Source: Platanthera guangdongensis
Lineage: Eukaryota > Streptophyta > Magnoliopsida > Asparagales > Orchidaceae
Direction of reading: 5' to 3'
Assembly (NCBI GenBank): GCA_039583875.1
Contig: CM077161.1
Span: 63,617,885-63,681,884, forward strand
DNA: 64,000 nucleotides
Below the pieces are notes generated by a model that was not told the origin of the DNA, made no database searches, and worked only from the letters and a program-made list of their open reading frames with translations. Positions 29,660 to 41,911 of this stretch are shown here, piece after piece; position 1 is the stretch's first letter; the number at the start of each line of letters is the position of its first letter. The position numbers and the translations under genes were made by a program.

Positions 29660-29970
29660 CATTACGAAGGAATGTTCTCCGAATACACAACAAGTCTGGC
29701 CTTATGGCCTTATAGTTAAGCTTTATAACCATGACGTTCATACATCGACACGCAGGTCGGCCACATATGTAAATACATCATATGAACTTCTTCGGCCTTC
29801 GAGGGTCAGCATAGCAGCAGCAGCAATAACAACAACAATGGCATCAGCCCCCTATTTTCTGCTCGGCTCTCCTGCACCTGCACGGGACAATCCACCGCAA
29901 TGGTGGCAAACAAGGCAACGGTCAGCGTTCAGCTGACCAATTTATAACGACCCTGCCCCTTACCTGGGCC

Positions 29971-29975
29971 AGTGG
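29971..29975. repeat. Target site duplication of SirC, left copy (AGTGG)
   Basis: AGTGG precedes the LTR terminus TGAAAG and recurs at 41907-41911. Confidence 0.92.
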
Positions 29976-30241
29976 TGAAAGAATTGTTTTCAAGATGTCC
30001 TAAACACCTAGAGGGGGGGGGGGTGAATAGGTTCAATTTGTTTTCTAACTTAGGCAGACAAATCTATCTAGTTTATCAATTTATTCAGTAGATATCACAG
30101 CACAACATTCACATACACACAACATTCCATAGATTGCACACCAGATTTATAGTAGTTCCCCAAATGATGGGTACATCCACTTTCCCCCTTCGCCTATCTA
30201 GTAGTATACTAGATTCAGCCTAACTTCCTTCTTTCTTCTCA

Positions 30242-30533
30242 GATCCGCAGATCTTATAGCTCAGAACCAAGAATGGTTCCTACAACTCAGAGTGAATCCA
30301 CACTCCTACAACTCGGGCACAAGCCCTACCTCAGCCTCTTTCACAGGCCTATAACTCAGAGTGAAACCCCACTCCTACAACTCAGGAAAAAGCCCTACCT
30401 CAGCCTCTTTCACAGGCCTACAACTCAGGGAAAAGATTCCCCTACCTCAGGCACTCAGCCCTACCTCAGCCTTTATTATTTAGGCTTACAAGTCAGAAAA
30501 ATAAATCTTCTACACTCAGATCTATTACAGATC
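30242..30533 (-). other. SirC R/U5 hairpin string (3' LTR copy)
   Basis: At least ten short inverted repeats with starts 19-26 nt apart (plus-strand 30242, 30264, 30290, 30315, 30334, 30359, 30402, 30428, 30450, 30469, 30518), such as GAACCAAGAATGGTTC, GAGTGAATCCACACTC and GGGAAAAGATTCCC. They are joined by CTACAACTCAG/CTACCTCAG linkers, the reverse complement of the SirB linker. Confidence 0.85.
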
Positions 30534-30878
30534 CTACAAAATTATTGATGAAAAGATAATAATATCTTCAACAAGATGGAGAGAGAATTGGTTGAAGGCT
30601 TCTTGATCAGTTCTTGATAGAACTGATTACTTAAGGATCAACCTATCTTAACTTCTTCAAAGCTTCTTGAATCTGAACAAAGTAAGGTTGATCTTCTTAG
30701 TGTTGGAGTTGATATTTAATCAGCTTCCTTCTTATTCGGAAATTAATCTGAATTCTTCTTCAGAATTGATCTGAATTCTTCTAGCAGACTGTTCAGGATC
30801 TGCCTTCACTGGATGGGGACTTCTCTCCTTTATTGGACTTTGACTCAGTAGTAGAGAATGTCGAGTGAATACTTCACA

Positions 30879-31272
30879 TATCTCGACACACATAGTCCAT
30901 GTGCCGACACAAGTCTTCATGATGTCGACACAGCTTCACTTTTACTTCTCGACACAGCTTCTGTGGAATGTATCGACACAAGTCCTATGTGTCGACACAG
31001 TCACTCCTTGTCTTGACAAAGTTGGTGTCGACAGAATTCTGGTGTGTGTCGACACAAGTTCTGCGTGTCGACACAGTCATTGTCGACATAATTCTGGAAT
31101 GTGTCGACAACTTCTCTTTGTGTCGACACAAATTTTGGGTGTCGACACAATCTGGCCCTTGGTGTCGACACAGCATTTACGACAGATTTTTTGTGTGTTG
31201 ACACAAATTCTAGGTGTCGACACAATCTGACCCTTGGTGTCGACACAGCCATTCCTAAGTGTCGACACTTGT
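30879..31272. repeat. SirC U3 array of TGTCGACA palindromes (3' copy)
   Basis: About 18 copies of GTGTCGACACA or close variants, spaced 15-30 bp; the core contains GTCGAC. Confidence 0.9.
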
Positions 31273-31408
31273 ACTTAGAAATTATTTTCTTCCATTTACT
31301 TAACATGCACATGATAACTCAACACAACATCAAATACAAATTAATGCATATCATTGAGTTAGGTGAAGCTTCTCCAAATCTGGTATACCTTTTCCAATGT
31401 ACCCAACT

Positions 31409-31424
31409 ATCTCCCCCTATTTGG
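31409..31424 (-). other. SirC polypurine tract
   Basis: The minus strand reads CCAAATAGGGGGAGAT, abutting the 3' LTR. The stretch 31425-31672 is AT-rich 3' leader with no other feature. Confidence 0.88.
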
Positions 31425-31672
31425 AGAAGTCATAACCCTTAGTCAATGATATACATCACTTATAATAAAATAAACAATATGATGTATAAAAGAATTCAAT
31501 GATAGGGTAACATATAAGCAAAACAAGTATATTATATCATCACAGAATATGATACAAACATAATAAGCATGAATCATTGTTTTGTTTAAACTTCAAAAAA
31601 AGTTTGTTAACAACAGATTACATAGATTTTAAAACTGAAGAATACAATGTTCTAAAATCTAGTCAATCTATC

Positions 31673-34420
31673 CTAAGGCTGATCAGGCTCCTTGCTCACT
31701 ATGCCTTTGCCAGACTGGACCATTGCTTGTACTGGAGCTTCAGTATCTTCAGCTGGCTTCTTGCCTTTGAGATCCTTCTTCTTAAGTTCTTCAGCCTTAA
31801 CCATTTGCCTTTCAAAATAGTGATAAGGCTTGAGAAAGTATTTACTGGGCTCCACAGCAGTAGCAGGTTTTTTCCTAGCCTTTTGATCCCTTCTAAACTT
31901 ATATATAGCATCTTATCTCTGCAGATATTTGCTCCACTCAAGTTCAGAATACCACTTGTCTCTATCATGCATTTTGTCTTTGACAGCTTTCCATGCAGTG
32001 AGTATTATATTTCTGGAGGTGGGACTCCATCTTTCAAAATCAGGCTTCATTTCAGCCTGCTCTCTAAACCTTTTCTTTGAGAGTTGAGCTTCTTGCTCTT
32101 TATTTAATGCTACCTCTAACATTTCAACTTCCTCAATATTCACATTCTGAACCTCCTTTGGAGGACTATACATGTGTTGAACACCATTTTGAATACCTTC
32201 AAAATCAGCAGGGGGATAAATAGTTTGAGTTACTACCTGCTGAGCCCCTTCATTATAAGCAATTTGAATGCCTGACTCAGTAGTATTATCATCATCACAT
32301 AGGGGTGGATATCCCAGAGTTGCTCTAACAGTATTTGTTATCCATTTAGCATGCTCTGAGCTAGCATTGACTAACACCCTCTCCCCCTTTATAACTTCTC
32401 TTTCAACATGATTTCTGAGATCATCTTTCTGAAATCAGATTTGATCAACTAAGTAGTTTGTACCTTCTGTATAATAAGCTTTAAACTTCTGTAGCTGAGC
32501 AGATATAATCTTCTGAGAGGCTTGAATGGCAGATTGGAAAGTGGCTAAATCTTCTAGAAGTTTGTTATCAAACTCTAACTTCTCTTTAGCCCTTTCCTCA
32601 GTTAATGCAGTTGCAGTATTCTTTAACTCAGTAACAATCACATTATATGATTCAGTAAGATTATCATTCATCCTGAGCTGATTTTCCAGAACATATCCTT
32701 GCTTAACTACTATGTCATCAATTTGAGTCCTGGCCTCTTGTTGCTGCTTGGCCAGATAAACTACAACATTACCTCCTTTATGGAAGCAGTCTGTCATCTC
32801 TTTCTTATTCTGGTTTACTTCAAATCTGAATGATTTTATATCTTAAGCCAAAGTAAACTGAAGTTCCTTATGACTTTCATCCACATTTTTTTCAAGAGCT
32901 TATCTTTGCTCATCCATTTTAACTTACAGAGAAACCAACAGTGAACTGAAGTCAACTGCTAGAGCTGAGGTTTGTGAGGCAGTCTATAAAGCTTTCTTAT
33001 AGCTTGAGCTTTTCTTCCTGTAAACCATCAGTTTTCTCTTCTTTTCTCTGAGTGCTTCACCATCATCAGATTCAGAAGAACTTTCAATGTTCAATGTGTC
33101 CTTTGGACTAGAGGGCAGCTCCTTGTCAGTCCTTGGCAACTCCCCCTTAGTCCCTGGCTCCTCCCCCTCAGTCCTTGGCACCTCTTGTAAGTCAGGAAAC
33201 AATTCCTCAAGATTGAATTCTTGTTGCAGTTGAACTGGAGGAATATCTTGCTCCTGTGCAGTAGATGGAGGGACATCACATGCAGAGATGTCATCCATTG
33301 CAACATCCTGTGGTTGGACATAGACTTGAGTAGTCTGTTCAACATCAGTATTTTTACCAACATGATTTATATCATTTATTACCTCAAGTATTGTGTCAGT
33401 GACTGTGTCAGTCAGTAGTTCAGCTTGCTCAGTCTCATGAGCATCCTTTGAAGGTGATGGAGCTTCGGAAACTGGAACTTGTAGAGGCTCCCCCTGGAAT
33501 TTCTCCATCAGCTCCCCCTGAAAGTGATCCATCTGCTCCCTCTGCATCTGACTATCATCAGCAGTCTCAAGAGCAAGTGATTTTCTAGCAGTTTCTGGTC
33601 TTTCCTCTTCTGATCTGAAGACCACTTCTTCATTTGAATCACTAGAAGATTCAGGTTTCCTTTGGGTTCTCTTTTTCTTTTTCAGTTATGGTTGTTTATG
33701 TGGTGTAGAACCATCCTTTGTCAGAACTCTTTCCCACCTGGATAGTATTTTCATATCCATCCTTCTCATTTGGTTTATCCTAGATCCTGTTGTGTGGTTC
33801 ATCACTTCAGGAATATTCATTGCCAGATACAGACTCAGTATTCTTCCTAAATTAGGTTTCTTCAAACTTTCCTTGATCTTTTCAAAGATCACAGCAGACC
33901 AGTTAGTTTTTACTCTGAAAATAACTCTGGTCATTAAGCTGAACATATATGCTGAGATCCTATCATGTCCTGCTGGTTTGCAGAGAATTACTTTTCCCAT
34001 AATCTATGAAAGAAACTTTCCTTGAGAGTTTATCCCCTTCCTCTGCATTGATGATTCAATCTTAGTGGTGGGATCCAGTCCACACCATTGAAGAGATTCT
34101 TTTGTCATTGAAGATGTGACTTCATCATCTTCTTGAGTCCTGGGCAACTGTAGTGTCTTCCTTAGATGCTTCTGTGTAAGTTTCACCTTGCTTCCTTGAA
34201 TTGATGACCTAATCTTCAATACAGTTGAATCCAGTATTGCTGCTCTATAGAATTCAAGAACCTCCTTCTTCCAGATCTTGGTCGATTCTGAAACTAGATA
34301 TTCCAAACCACTTTCTTTTATTAGGGTTATAACATCTCTGATGTCAGTCACAGCACTCTCAAAAGCATCACGAACTAATTCATAGCCTTCGTTGATGTTG
34401 TTCTCCAATTTTGGCGCCAT
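31673..34420 (-). pseudogene. SirC ORF3: conserved extra ORF with in-frame stops
   Basis: About 915 codons in one minus frame from ATG 34420 (MAPKLENN) to 31673, interrupted by about five stops (near 34001, 33683, 32980-32800, 32432 and 31910) but without a frameshift. N-terminal domain: LEYLVSESTKIWKKEVLEF, GKVILCKPAGHDRISAYMFS and LGRILSLYLAMNIPE. The middle is acidic, Ser/Thr/Pro-rich with TEGE-type repeats encoded by purine tracts. Central coiled coil (about 32797-32435). C-terminus: RWSPTSRNIILTAWK, KWYSELEWSKYLQ and SKYFLKPYHYFERQ. The same three-part plan occurs in SirB, SirD and SirE. No signal peptide or membrane segment seen. Confidence 0.8.
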
Positions 34421-34576
34421 TGGTGACGAGAAATTTGAGGAGAAGAGAGATAAAGGTTTGTCGACTCAAAGATTTGGTCCCAAAAATGTTGAGAGCGTGG
34501 TCGACAAAGTTGTTCTGTGACCTATTTATATGTTTGTCAACATAGAAGGTTAAAAGGCGGGTAATAAATACTTAAT

Positions 34577-34935
34577 GTGTCGACACTGTAGAGATTGTGT
34601 CGACACAGACTTCTAATGTCTCGACAGGGTCAGACAACACTATATGTCGACAAGTTTGCGATGTGTCGACACAAACTTCTTAACAGTCGACTCTTATATC
34701 TGCGTGTCGACACAGACGACTGTATGTGTCGACACTTCTATCTAAATGATAGAACTTCTACGTGTCAACACCAAACTCTGAGTGTCGACACCACTATCTC
34801 ACCACTATTTTGTTGTGTCGGCACAACTTTCCTTATGTGTCGACACAAACTACTATATGTTGACACAGATTTCCTTTTGTGTCGACATCAAATACTATAT
34901 GCCGACACAGATTTCCTTTTGTGTTGACATTGAAT
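34577..34935. repeat. SirC internal TGTCGACA array between pol and ORF3
   Basis: About 15 copies of TGTCGACAC and variants between the pol stop (34957) and ORF3 ATG (34420), the same core as its U3 array. Mirrors the arrangement in SirB. Confidence 0.9.
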
Positions 34936-34956
34936 TACTTTGTCAGATTTACTAAG

Positions 34957-37900
34957 TTACTCAAGGTTTAACATGCCTAATTCAATTTTAAAATAATTGA
35001 ATTTACTTTCATCTAGTGGTTTAGTAAACATTTCAGCAATTTGATTATTTGTGGTGACAAATTCCAAACAGATATCTTCTTTTTCAACATGCTCTCTAAT
35101 GAAGTGAAATATAATTCCTATATGCTTTGTTCTGCTATGTGATATAAGATTTTTAGCAATAGAAATATCACTTGTAGAATCACAAAATAGTGGAGTTCTA
35201 CTTACCTTGAGACCATAGTCTTCAAGTTGATGTTGAATCCATAAAAGCTGAGCACAGCAGCTGCCGGCAGCAACATATTCAGACTCAACATTGGAAATTG
35301 CCACACTTGTCTGCTTCTTACTGCTCCATGACACCAATCTACCACCTAGAAACTGACATGTGCCAGTGGTGCTCTTTCTATCTTTTTTGCAACCTGTAAA
35401 GTCTGCATCTGAAAAACAAGTCAGTAGAAAGTCTCTATTCTTAGGGTACCAAAGACCAAGATTAGGGGTGTCCTTAAGATATCTCAAAATTCTTTTAACT
35501 ATAGTATAATGAGATACTTTAGGGCTTGCTTGGTACCTAGCACAGACACATGTAACATACATAATGTCTGGTCTACTAGCAGTTAAGTATAGAAGGGAGC
35601 CAATTATCCCTCTATACAAAGACTCATCTATAGGTTTTCCTACATCATCTTTGCCTAAAGGCATACTTGTCCCCATTGGAGTTCTCATGGTGGTGGATGA
35701 CTCCATACCATATTTCTTAATTAACTCCTTGGTGAACTTAGACTGTGAAATGGACAAGCCATCATCAGTCTGTCTTACTTAGAGTCCCAAGAAGAATTTC
35801 AGCTCACCCATACTGCTCATCTCAAACTTCTCTTGCATAAGTTTTGCAAACTTCCTACAAAGGTTGTTTTCTGTTGATCCAAAGATTATGTCATCAATAG
35901 AAATCTGGACTAGGATCATCTTGCCCTTTGACTCCCTAAGGAATAGAGTCTTGTCTATTTTCACCCTTAAAAATTTGTTCTCAATGAGGAAGGTAGACAA
36001 TGTTTCATACCAAGCCCTAGGGGATTGTTTCAAACCATATAAGGCTATCTTAAGCCTATAAACATAATCAGGATATTGTGGATCAACAAAACCTGAGGGC
36101 TGTTCAACATAGACTTCTTCTTTCAAATTACCATTTAGGAATGCTGACTTGATATCCATTTGGTATACTTTGAACCCTTGGAAAGCAGCAAATGCAAGAA
36201 ATAGCCTTATTGCTTCCAACCTTGCCACTGGGGCAAATGTATATCAAAGTCTATGCCCTCTTCCTGTCTATAACCTTTGGCAAACAGTCTTGCTTTGTTC
36301 TTCACTATGATGCCATTTTCATCTAGTTTGTTCCTGTAGATCCACTTAGTCTCAATAATATTATGATCCTTTGGTTTTGGAACCAGCTCCCATACTTTAC
36401 ACCTTCTGAATTGATTCAACTCCTCCTGCATTGTATCAATCCAGTTGGAGTCTTGTATAGCTTCTTCAAATCTCTTTGGTTCCACCTGTGACAGGAAACT
36501 TGAGCAAAACACTGTATTCATGTGTTTGCTTCTGGTTTGCACACCATGTCTTGGATCACCAATAATTTGGTGTGCTGGATGATCCTTTAGATTCCTTATT
36601 GTTGGAGACATTCTATCAACAATTTGAACTTCTTTAATTTCTCCACCATGCTGTACTTCATTGTCTTCAATGTCAGCTTGTGGACCTTGTACTCCCCCTG
36701 GACAACAACCATCATTTTCCTCATCCTGTCTTGCAGTTTGGTCTTCATTAATGGTCAGCATGTACAACTTTTCTTTTAAACCTGTTGAGTTACAAGAATT
36801 GCTAGACAACTCACAATTAATTAACTCAGATTCATCAAATACTACATGAACAGATTATTCTACAACTTGTGTAGTCAAGTTGTAGACCCTATATGCCTTA
36901 CTTTCATTGCTGCACCCAACAAATATCCCATCTTGGGATTTGGCAGCAAACTTAGTTAGGTGAGACTTGCCAGTGTTAAGCACATAACACCTACTACTAA
37001 AGATCCTAAAGTAGGATATGTTTAGTTTTCTGCCCTTCATAATCTCATAAGGTGTCTTTTTGTGGCTCTTAGTTATGGATGCTCTATTGAGAACATGACA
37101 AACATTATTCACTGCCTCAACCCAGAAATATTCTGGGAGAGAAGTGTCACTTAGTAGAGTTATACCAGCCTCAATAAGAGTCCTATTCTTTCTTTTAGCA
37201 ATTCCATTTTGCTGAGGTGTTCTAGGTGAGGAGAATTCTTGATGAATCCCTAGTTCTTCACAAAACCCATGTAAATCTAGAATAATCATCTACTACCACA
37301 AAAGTATAGACTTTCCTACCTAGACTATGAACTGACATAGGACCAAATAGATCCATATGCAAGAGGTACAAACACCTCACAGAGTCTTTGGTATCAAGAC
37401 TATGAAAAGAGGATTTGGTCTGCTTGCCTTTTTGACAAGCTGAACATATACCCTCTTTTATGCACTTAAATTGAGGACCATTCCTCACTAACTCTAAACT
37501 ATAGAGTTGGCCTATAGTCTTATAGTTCAGATGAGTTAGCCTCTTATGCCATTGGACACACTAATATGCTTTCTCATCTACAACTAAACATACATGTGAG
37601 TTCATGTGTTCATAATCAAAATTTAAACAATAAACATTCCCTTTTCTATAACCAGACAAGATCACCTTCTGATCACTTGTCCTTTTAATCTGACACCCAT
37701 TCTTAATAAATGAAGTGTCATACCCAAGATCACTCAGCTGACTTATGCTTATCAAGTTATGTTTCAAACCTTTTACATAAGCCACTTGAGTGATTGTTAT
37801 AGAACTAGGAGAAATATTACCAAACCCATTGATGACCCCTTTTTCTAATCCACCAAAGATCACTTTGGGTCCACTTTCTATGGGAGTATAGTCCTTTAAC

Positions 37901-37977
37901 ATTCTTCTTGTTCCAGTCATGTATCTGGAACATCCACTGTCCAAGTACCATATAGGAGTATGACAACTTGGACTCAC
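34957..37977 (-). pseudogene. SirC Pol, broken
   Basis: Protease WYLDSGCSRYMTG near 37930, pre-integrase zinc region (CSACQKGKQT), integrase pieces (LHMDLFGP, VVDDYSRFTWV, RTPQQNGIAKRKNRTLIEAG), reverse transcriptase ([12 protein letters not shown]; the catalytic motif reads SIDD, not YVDD, near 35910) and RNase H (CFSDADFTG, ESEYVAAGS). Stops near 37561 and 35780 and frame changes around 37260-37300 and 36210-36230 inactivate it. Confidence 0.9.
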
Positions 37978-40131
37978 CTGCATCAAATAAGATAACTTAA
38001 CCTTAGAACCCCAATAATTATTGGGTCCTAGGTTCTGGTTAGACTGAAACCTATCAAACTTACCAGCAGTCTTTTTGACAAGTAAGCTGACATTCTTCCT
38101 GACAGTTGTGTTGTACCAACAGTCAATGACATAATGGCCCACCATGCCACAACACCAACACTCATATCTATTATATCTCCTTTTTAATACAGTTTTAACA
38201 GCATTACTATCAGCAGTCTTTAAAACTATAGGTTCAGTGGTTCTATTCCTGAGAGCTGGGGCTGGAGCATCAACCATTGATGATCCGTGATGACCATGTG
38301 TGATATCATGATCATATCTATTAGTTGGCTGCCACACTTTTCTGAAGGAAATGGGGGGTTTGAAGGCTAGTGACTGTACTGGGGCTTTGCCTTTTCTTTT
38401 GGAATTGGCAGCCCTTGCATTTACCTTAAAGCCCAATCCTGTCTTACCCTTTTTGGGAATAAAGTCATCAATTAAGGGTAAGACTGATTTTGGCTTAGAT
38501 AATCTAGCCACCAGATCCTTCTCCCTCTGAAGTTTGACTTCCAGACTTTTGAATTGATCATTCTTGAATGAAATTGTACCCATCTGAATAACAGTTATGT
38601 TTTTTAGTTTGGATACCACATTCATCTTTAGATCCAGCATTTGTTCTGAATCTAATGTAGCCAACTTAAGAGATGTAATTTCCTTAGTCTGACTTTTAAC
38701 TAGGTTCCTGCTTCTCTTAAGTTCTTTCAACAAATCACCTTATTCATCAATGAGTTGATTAACATCTCCTCAGATTTAGATCTATCCACATCTCTTGATG
38801 CAGATGCTTCTGATTCTGATCCAGTGTAATAATCAGAACCTGATAGCATATTGTTTACCTTACTCGGACCAGGCTGATCCTGACACTGATCTTCATCAGT
38901 CATAGCCATCAGTCCTTTATAATGAGGATCTTCAATTCCTTTTACTGAGTCCAGCAATTTCAAGAACTCAGACTCTTCTGCATCCTCTTTAGTTGCAAAC
39001 ACTCCTATGTATGCTTCAGCTTCAGCTTCAGCCTTAGAATCTGATGATGAAGAATCTGACTAGCTTTTTTGCTTCTTTGCAACAAAGGATTTCTCCTTCT
39101 TGCCCTTGTTTTTTAGTTTCTTCTTGTCATTAGATTCTTTCCTTTTATTAGGACAATCAGCTACCACATGTACAAGCCTGTGCTTTCTAGAGGATTTCTT
39201 TTTCTGATAGTAATCATCCTTGGATTATGAGGAGGATGGCTTGGATCTTCACTATTTCTTCTTCAAGAACCTTTGAAATTATCTTGAGAAAGCCGCCAAG
39301 TCTTCATCAGAATTTGGACTATCTGATGTCTGACTGTCAGAACTTTTTGAAAATACTTCTACAACATTCTTAGGAGGAGATGGTGACATCCTCCTGTCCT
39401 TTCTTATGGCTTCAGTCTTGAAAGCCACTAACTTATCTCTGTAATCAACTTTATAACTTTTCTCCTCCTCCTTTTTGGCCATCAGCTGCATCTCATATGA
39501 AAGCAGTTTGACAAATAATGTAGGAGGTGAGATTTCTGCTAGTCTAGCCACTTCCCTAATGGCACATATCATGGTGTCCCAGTCCTTAGTTTATGATCTC
39601 AAAAACTTATCATTTAACTTATATGTGCTGAATACTCTTCCATATGACATCAATTCATTAACTATTCTGAAGAACTTCTTGTAACATTCAGTTATGCTGT
39701 CTGTTTTAGATTGTCTAAAACTTTCATACTCCTGATTCAACATAGACTTTTTATCTTCTCTCACTTCTTCTGATCCCTCCATGTAGACAATCAGGGTGTC
39801 CCACATTTCTTTGGAGGTCTTGTAGTGAATCAAATTTTGGGATGTTGAGTCATCTATAGCACTGACTATTATATTCTGTGCTCTCTTATCCATAGTAGCC
39901 AAGATGATCTCATCCTTTGTAATTTCAGAATACTCCTTTGGTGTCCTGAGATTTGCATCAAGAACTGAGACTTTCATTGGGATGAATGACCCTTTTTGAC
40001 TATCATATAGATTCTTGGATCTGAAGCTTCCATAAACAGTCTAACTCTTTCTTTCCATATGCCAAAAATCTCTTTCCTGCATATAGGTAATTCATGGAAC
40101 CAAACTCCTTATGATTCTCAATGGAACCCAT
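37978..40131 (-). pseudogene. SirC Gag, broken, in frame with protease
   Basis: ATG 40131 (MGSIENHKEF). A frameshift lies before the conserved WKERVRLFMEASDPR segment (about 40040). Further blocks: 39977-39591 (NIIVSAIDDS, SMLNQEYESFRQ), 39572-39279, 39002-38727 (acidic), coiled coil 38733-38500, zinc knuckle 2 (CWCCGMVGHYVIDC near 38150). Knuckle 1 near 39160 is decayed. No stop lies between the end of Gag (NNYWGSKV) and protease, so gag and pol are fused here, yet TTTGATGCAG still marks the junction. Confidence 0.85.
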
Positions 40132-40198
40132 TTTGCCTAATAGATTTCTGCCTTGGAGATCTACTCAGACTGTTAAGTCTATTCTTTGAGTAACCTCC

Positions 40199-40209
40199 CT
40201 CTGATACCA
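40199..40209 (-). other. SirC primer binding site
   Basis: TGGTATCAGAG on the minus strand, initiator tRNA-Met type, just inside the 5' LTR end. Confidence 0.9.
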
Positions 40210-40479
40210 CTTGAAAGAATTGGTTTCAAGATGTCCTAAAAACCTAGATGGGGGGGGGGGGTGAATAGGTTCAATTATTTTTCTAACTTAGGCAGACAAA
40301 TCTAACTAGTTTAGCAATTTATTCAGCAGATATCATAGCACAACATTCACATACACACAACATTCCAAAGATTGCACACAAGATTTATAGTGGTTCCCCA
40401 AATGATAGGTACATCCACTTTCCCCCTTCACTTATCTAGCAGTGTACTAGATTCGGCCTAACTTCCTTCTTTCTTCTCA

Positions 40480-40772
40480 GATTCGCAGATCTTATAGCTC
40501 AGAATCAAGAATGGTTCCTGCAACTCAGAGTGAATCCACACTCCTACAACTCGGGCACAAGCCGTACCTCAGCCTCTTTCACAGTCCTACAACTCAGAGT
40601 GAAACCCCACTCCTACAACTCAGGCAAAAGCCCTACCTTAGCCTCTTTCACATGCCTACAACTCAGGGAAAAGATTCCTCTACCTCAGGCACTAAGCCCT
40701 ACCTCAGCCTTTATAATTTAGGCTTATAACGAAGAGAAATAAATCTCCTACACTCAGATCTATTACAGATCC
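40480..40772 (-). other. SirC R/U5 hairpin string (5' LTR copy)
   Basis: Same series as 30242-30533, with some stems better preserved (for example AGGCAAAAGCCCT where the other copy has AGGAAAAAGCCCT). Confidence 0.85.
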
Positions 40773-41194
40773 TACAAAAGTTATTGATGAAAAGATAATA
40801 ATATCTTCAACCATATGGAGAGAGAATTGGTTGAAGGCTTCTTGATCAGTTCTTGATTGAACTGATTACTTAAGGATCAACCTGTCTTAGCTTCTTGAAT
40901 CTGAACAAAGTAAGGTTGATCTTCTTGGTGTTGGAGTTGATCTTCAATCAGCTTCCTTCTTATTCAGAAATTAATCTGAATTCTTCTGGCAGACTGTTCA
41001 GGATCTGCCTTCACTGGATGAGGACTTCTCTCCTTCTTATTTTTCTCTCTCTACCTTTTTTTGACTGTTTCTTCTTTCTCTTCTTCTAGATCTTCAATCC
41101 TTCAGAGATTATTCTTCATTCACTGATCGTGTTCACGATCACTTCTTCACAATTGATAATTATATATTTTCCAATTGTTGAGAGAGAGCATATC

Positions 41195-41208
41195 TATATA
41201 TATATAAA
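41195..41208 (-). promoter_or_regulatory. SirC LTR TATA box
   Basis: CCTTTATATATATATAG on the minus strand, between U3 array and hairpin string; absent from the 3' LTR because of its deletion. Confidence 0.6.
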
Positions 41209-41377
41209 GGCAACATCCATGGTTACCAGCTGTTTCGGTTCCAAACGGTCTTCTGACACCTCTGACAGATGTGACAGCAATGTCAGTAATGACAGCTGTC
41301 AAGTCTCTAGTTGTATTACTTCAACCTTCATTGGAATTTGACTCAGCAGCAGAGAATGTTGAGTGAATACTTTACAT

Positions 41378-41772
41378 GTGTCGACACACATAGTCCATGT
41401 GTCGACACAAGTCTTCATGATGTCGACACAGCTTCACTTTTACTTCTCGACACAGCTTCTGTGGAATGTATCGACACAAGTCCCGTGTGTCGACACAATC
41501 ACTCATTGTCTTGACAAAGTTGGTGTCGACAAAATTCTGGTGTGTGTCGACACAAGTTCTGTATGTCGACACAGTTGTTGTCGACAGAATTCTGGAATGT
41601 GTCGACAGCTTCTCTGTGTGTCGACACAAATTCTAGGCGTCGACACTATCTGGCCCTTGGTGTTGACACAACGTTGTCGACAGATTTTCTGTGTGTCGAC
41701 ACAAATTCTGGGTGTCGACACAATCTGGCCCTTGGTGTCGACACAGCCATTCTCAAGTGTCGACACTCGTAC
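41378..41772. repeat. SirC U3 array of TGTCGACA palindromes (5' copy)
   Basis: About 18 copies, collinear with 30879-31272. Confidence 0.9.
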
Positions 41773-41906
41773 TTAGAAATTTTTTTCTTCCATTTACTTA
41801 ACCTGCACATGATAACTCAACACAACATCAAATACAACTTAATGCATATCATTGAGTTAGGTGAGGCTTCTCCAAATCTGGTACACATTTTACAATGTAC
41901 CCAACA

Positions 41907-41911
41907 AGTGG
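41907..41911. repeat. Target site duplication of SirC, right copy (AGTGG)
   Basis: Matches 29971-29975. Confidence 0.92.

Larger units (their letters stand above)
29362..29975 (-). repeat. DelB 5' LTR, part 1 (minus strand)
   Basis: The reverse complement aligns with the last third of the DelA LTR (blocks near 13974-14170 and GCATCCTAAC near 29497). Together with 41912-43667 it makes about 2.37 kb, similar to DelA's 2463 bp. The left end is approximate. SirC splits it at 29975. Confidence 0.75.
29976..31408 (-). repeat. SirC 3' LTR (1433 bp, internal deletion)
   Basis: Homologous to 40212-41906 but lacking about 290 bp between about 30838 and 30845, including the TATA region seen at 41195-41208. 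The terminal base at 31408 is changed, so the minus-strand TG reads AG. Contains hairpins (30242-30533), the TGTCGACA array (30879-31272), and a G-tract at about 30014-30024 near the U5 end. Confidence 0.9.
29976..41906 (-). mobile_element. SirC: full-length Sirevirus-like element with ORF3
   Basis: An 11.9-kb minus-strand element with matched AGTGG duplication, LTRs at 40212-41906 (5') and 29976-31408 (3'), initiator tRNA-Met primer site, gag, pol, palindrome spacer, ORF3 and polypurine tract. It differs from SirA/SirB in its palindrome core (TGTCGACA) and in having gag and protease open in one frame. All genes carry stops or frameshifts. It is inserted in the DelB LTR. Confidence 0.94.
40212..41906 (-). 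repeat. SirC 5' LTR (1695 bp)
   Basis: The fuller copy. On the minus strand it runs TGTTGGGTACATTG ... TTCTTTCA. Contains the U3 TGTCGACA array (41378-41772), TATA (41195-41208), hairpins (40480-40772), AGTGG...CCACT stem-loop near 40388-40425, and a G-tract at 40251-40261 (C-tract on the element strand). Confidence 0.93.

Noticed and set aside
29462..29741. Frames through the (TA)n tract on both strands
   Set aside because: Simple-sequence Tyr-Ile translations only.
30865..31230. Frames rich in VDT/CRH repeats in SirC LTRs
   Set aside because: Produced by the TGTCGACA palindrome array in several frames of both LTR copies.
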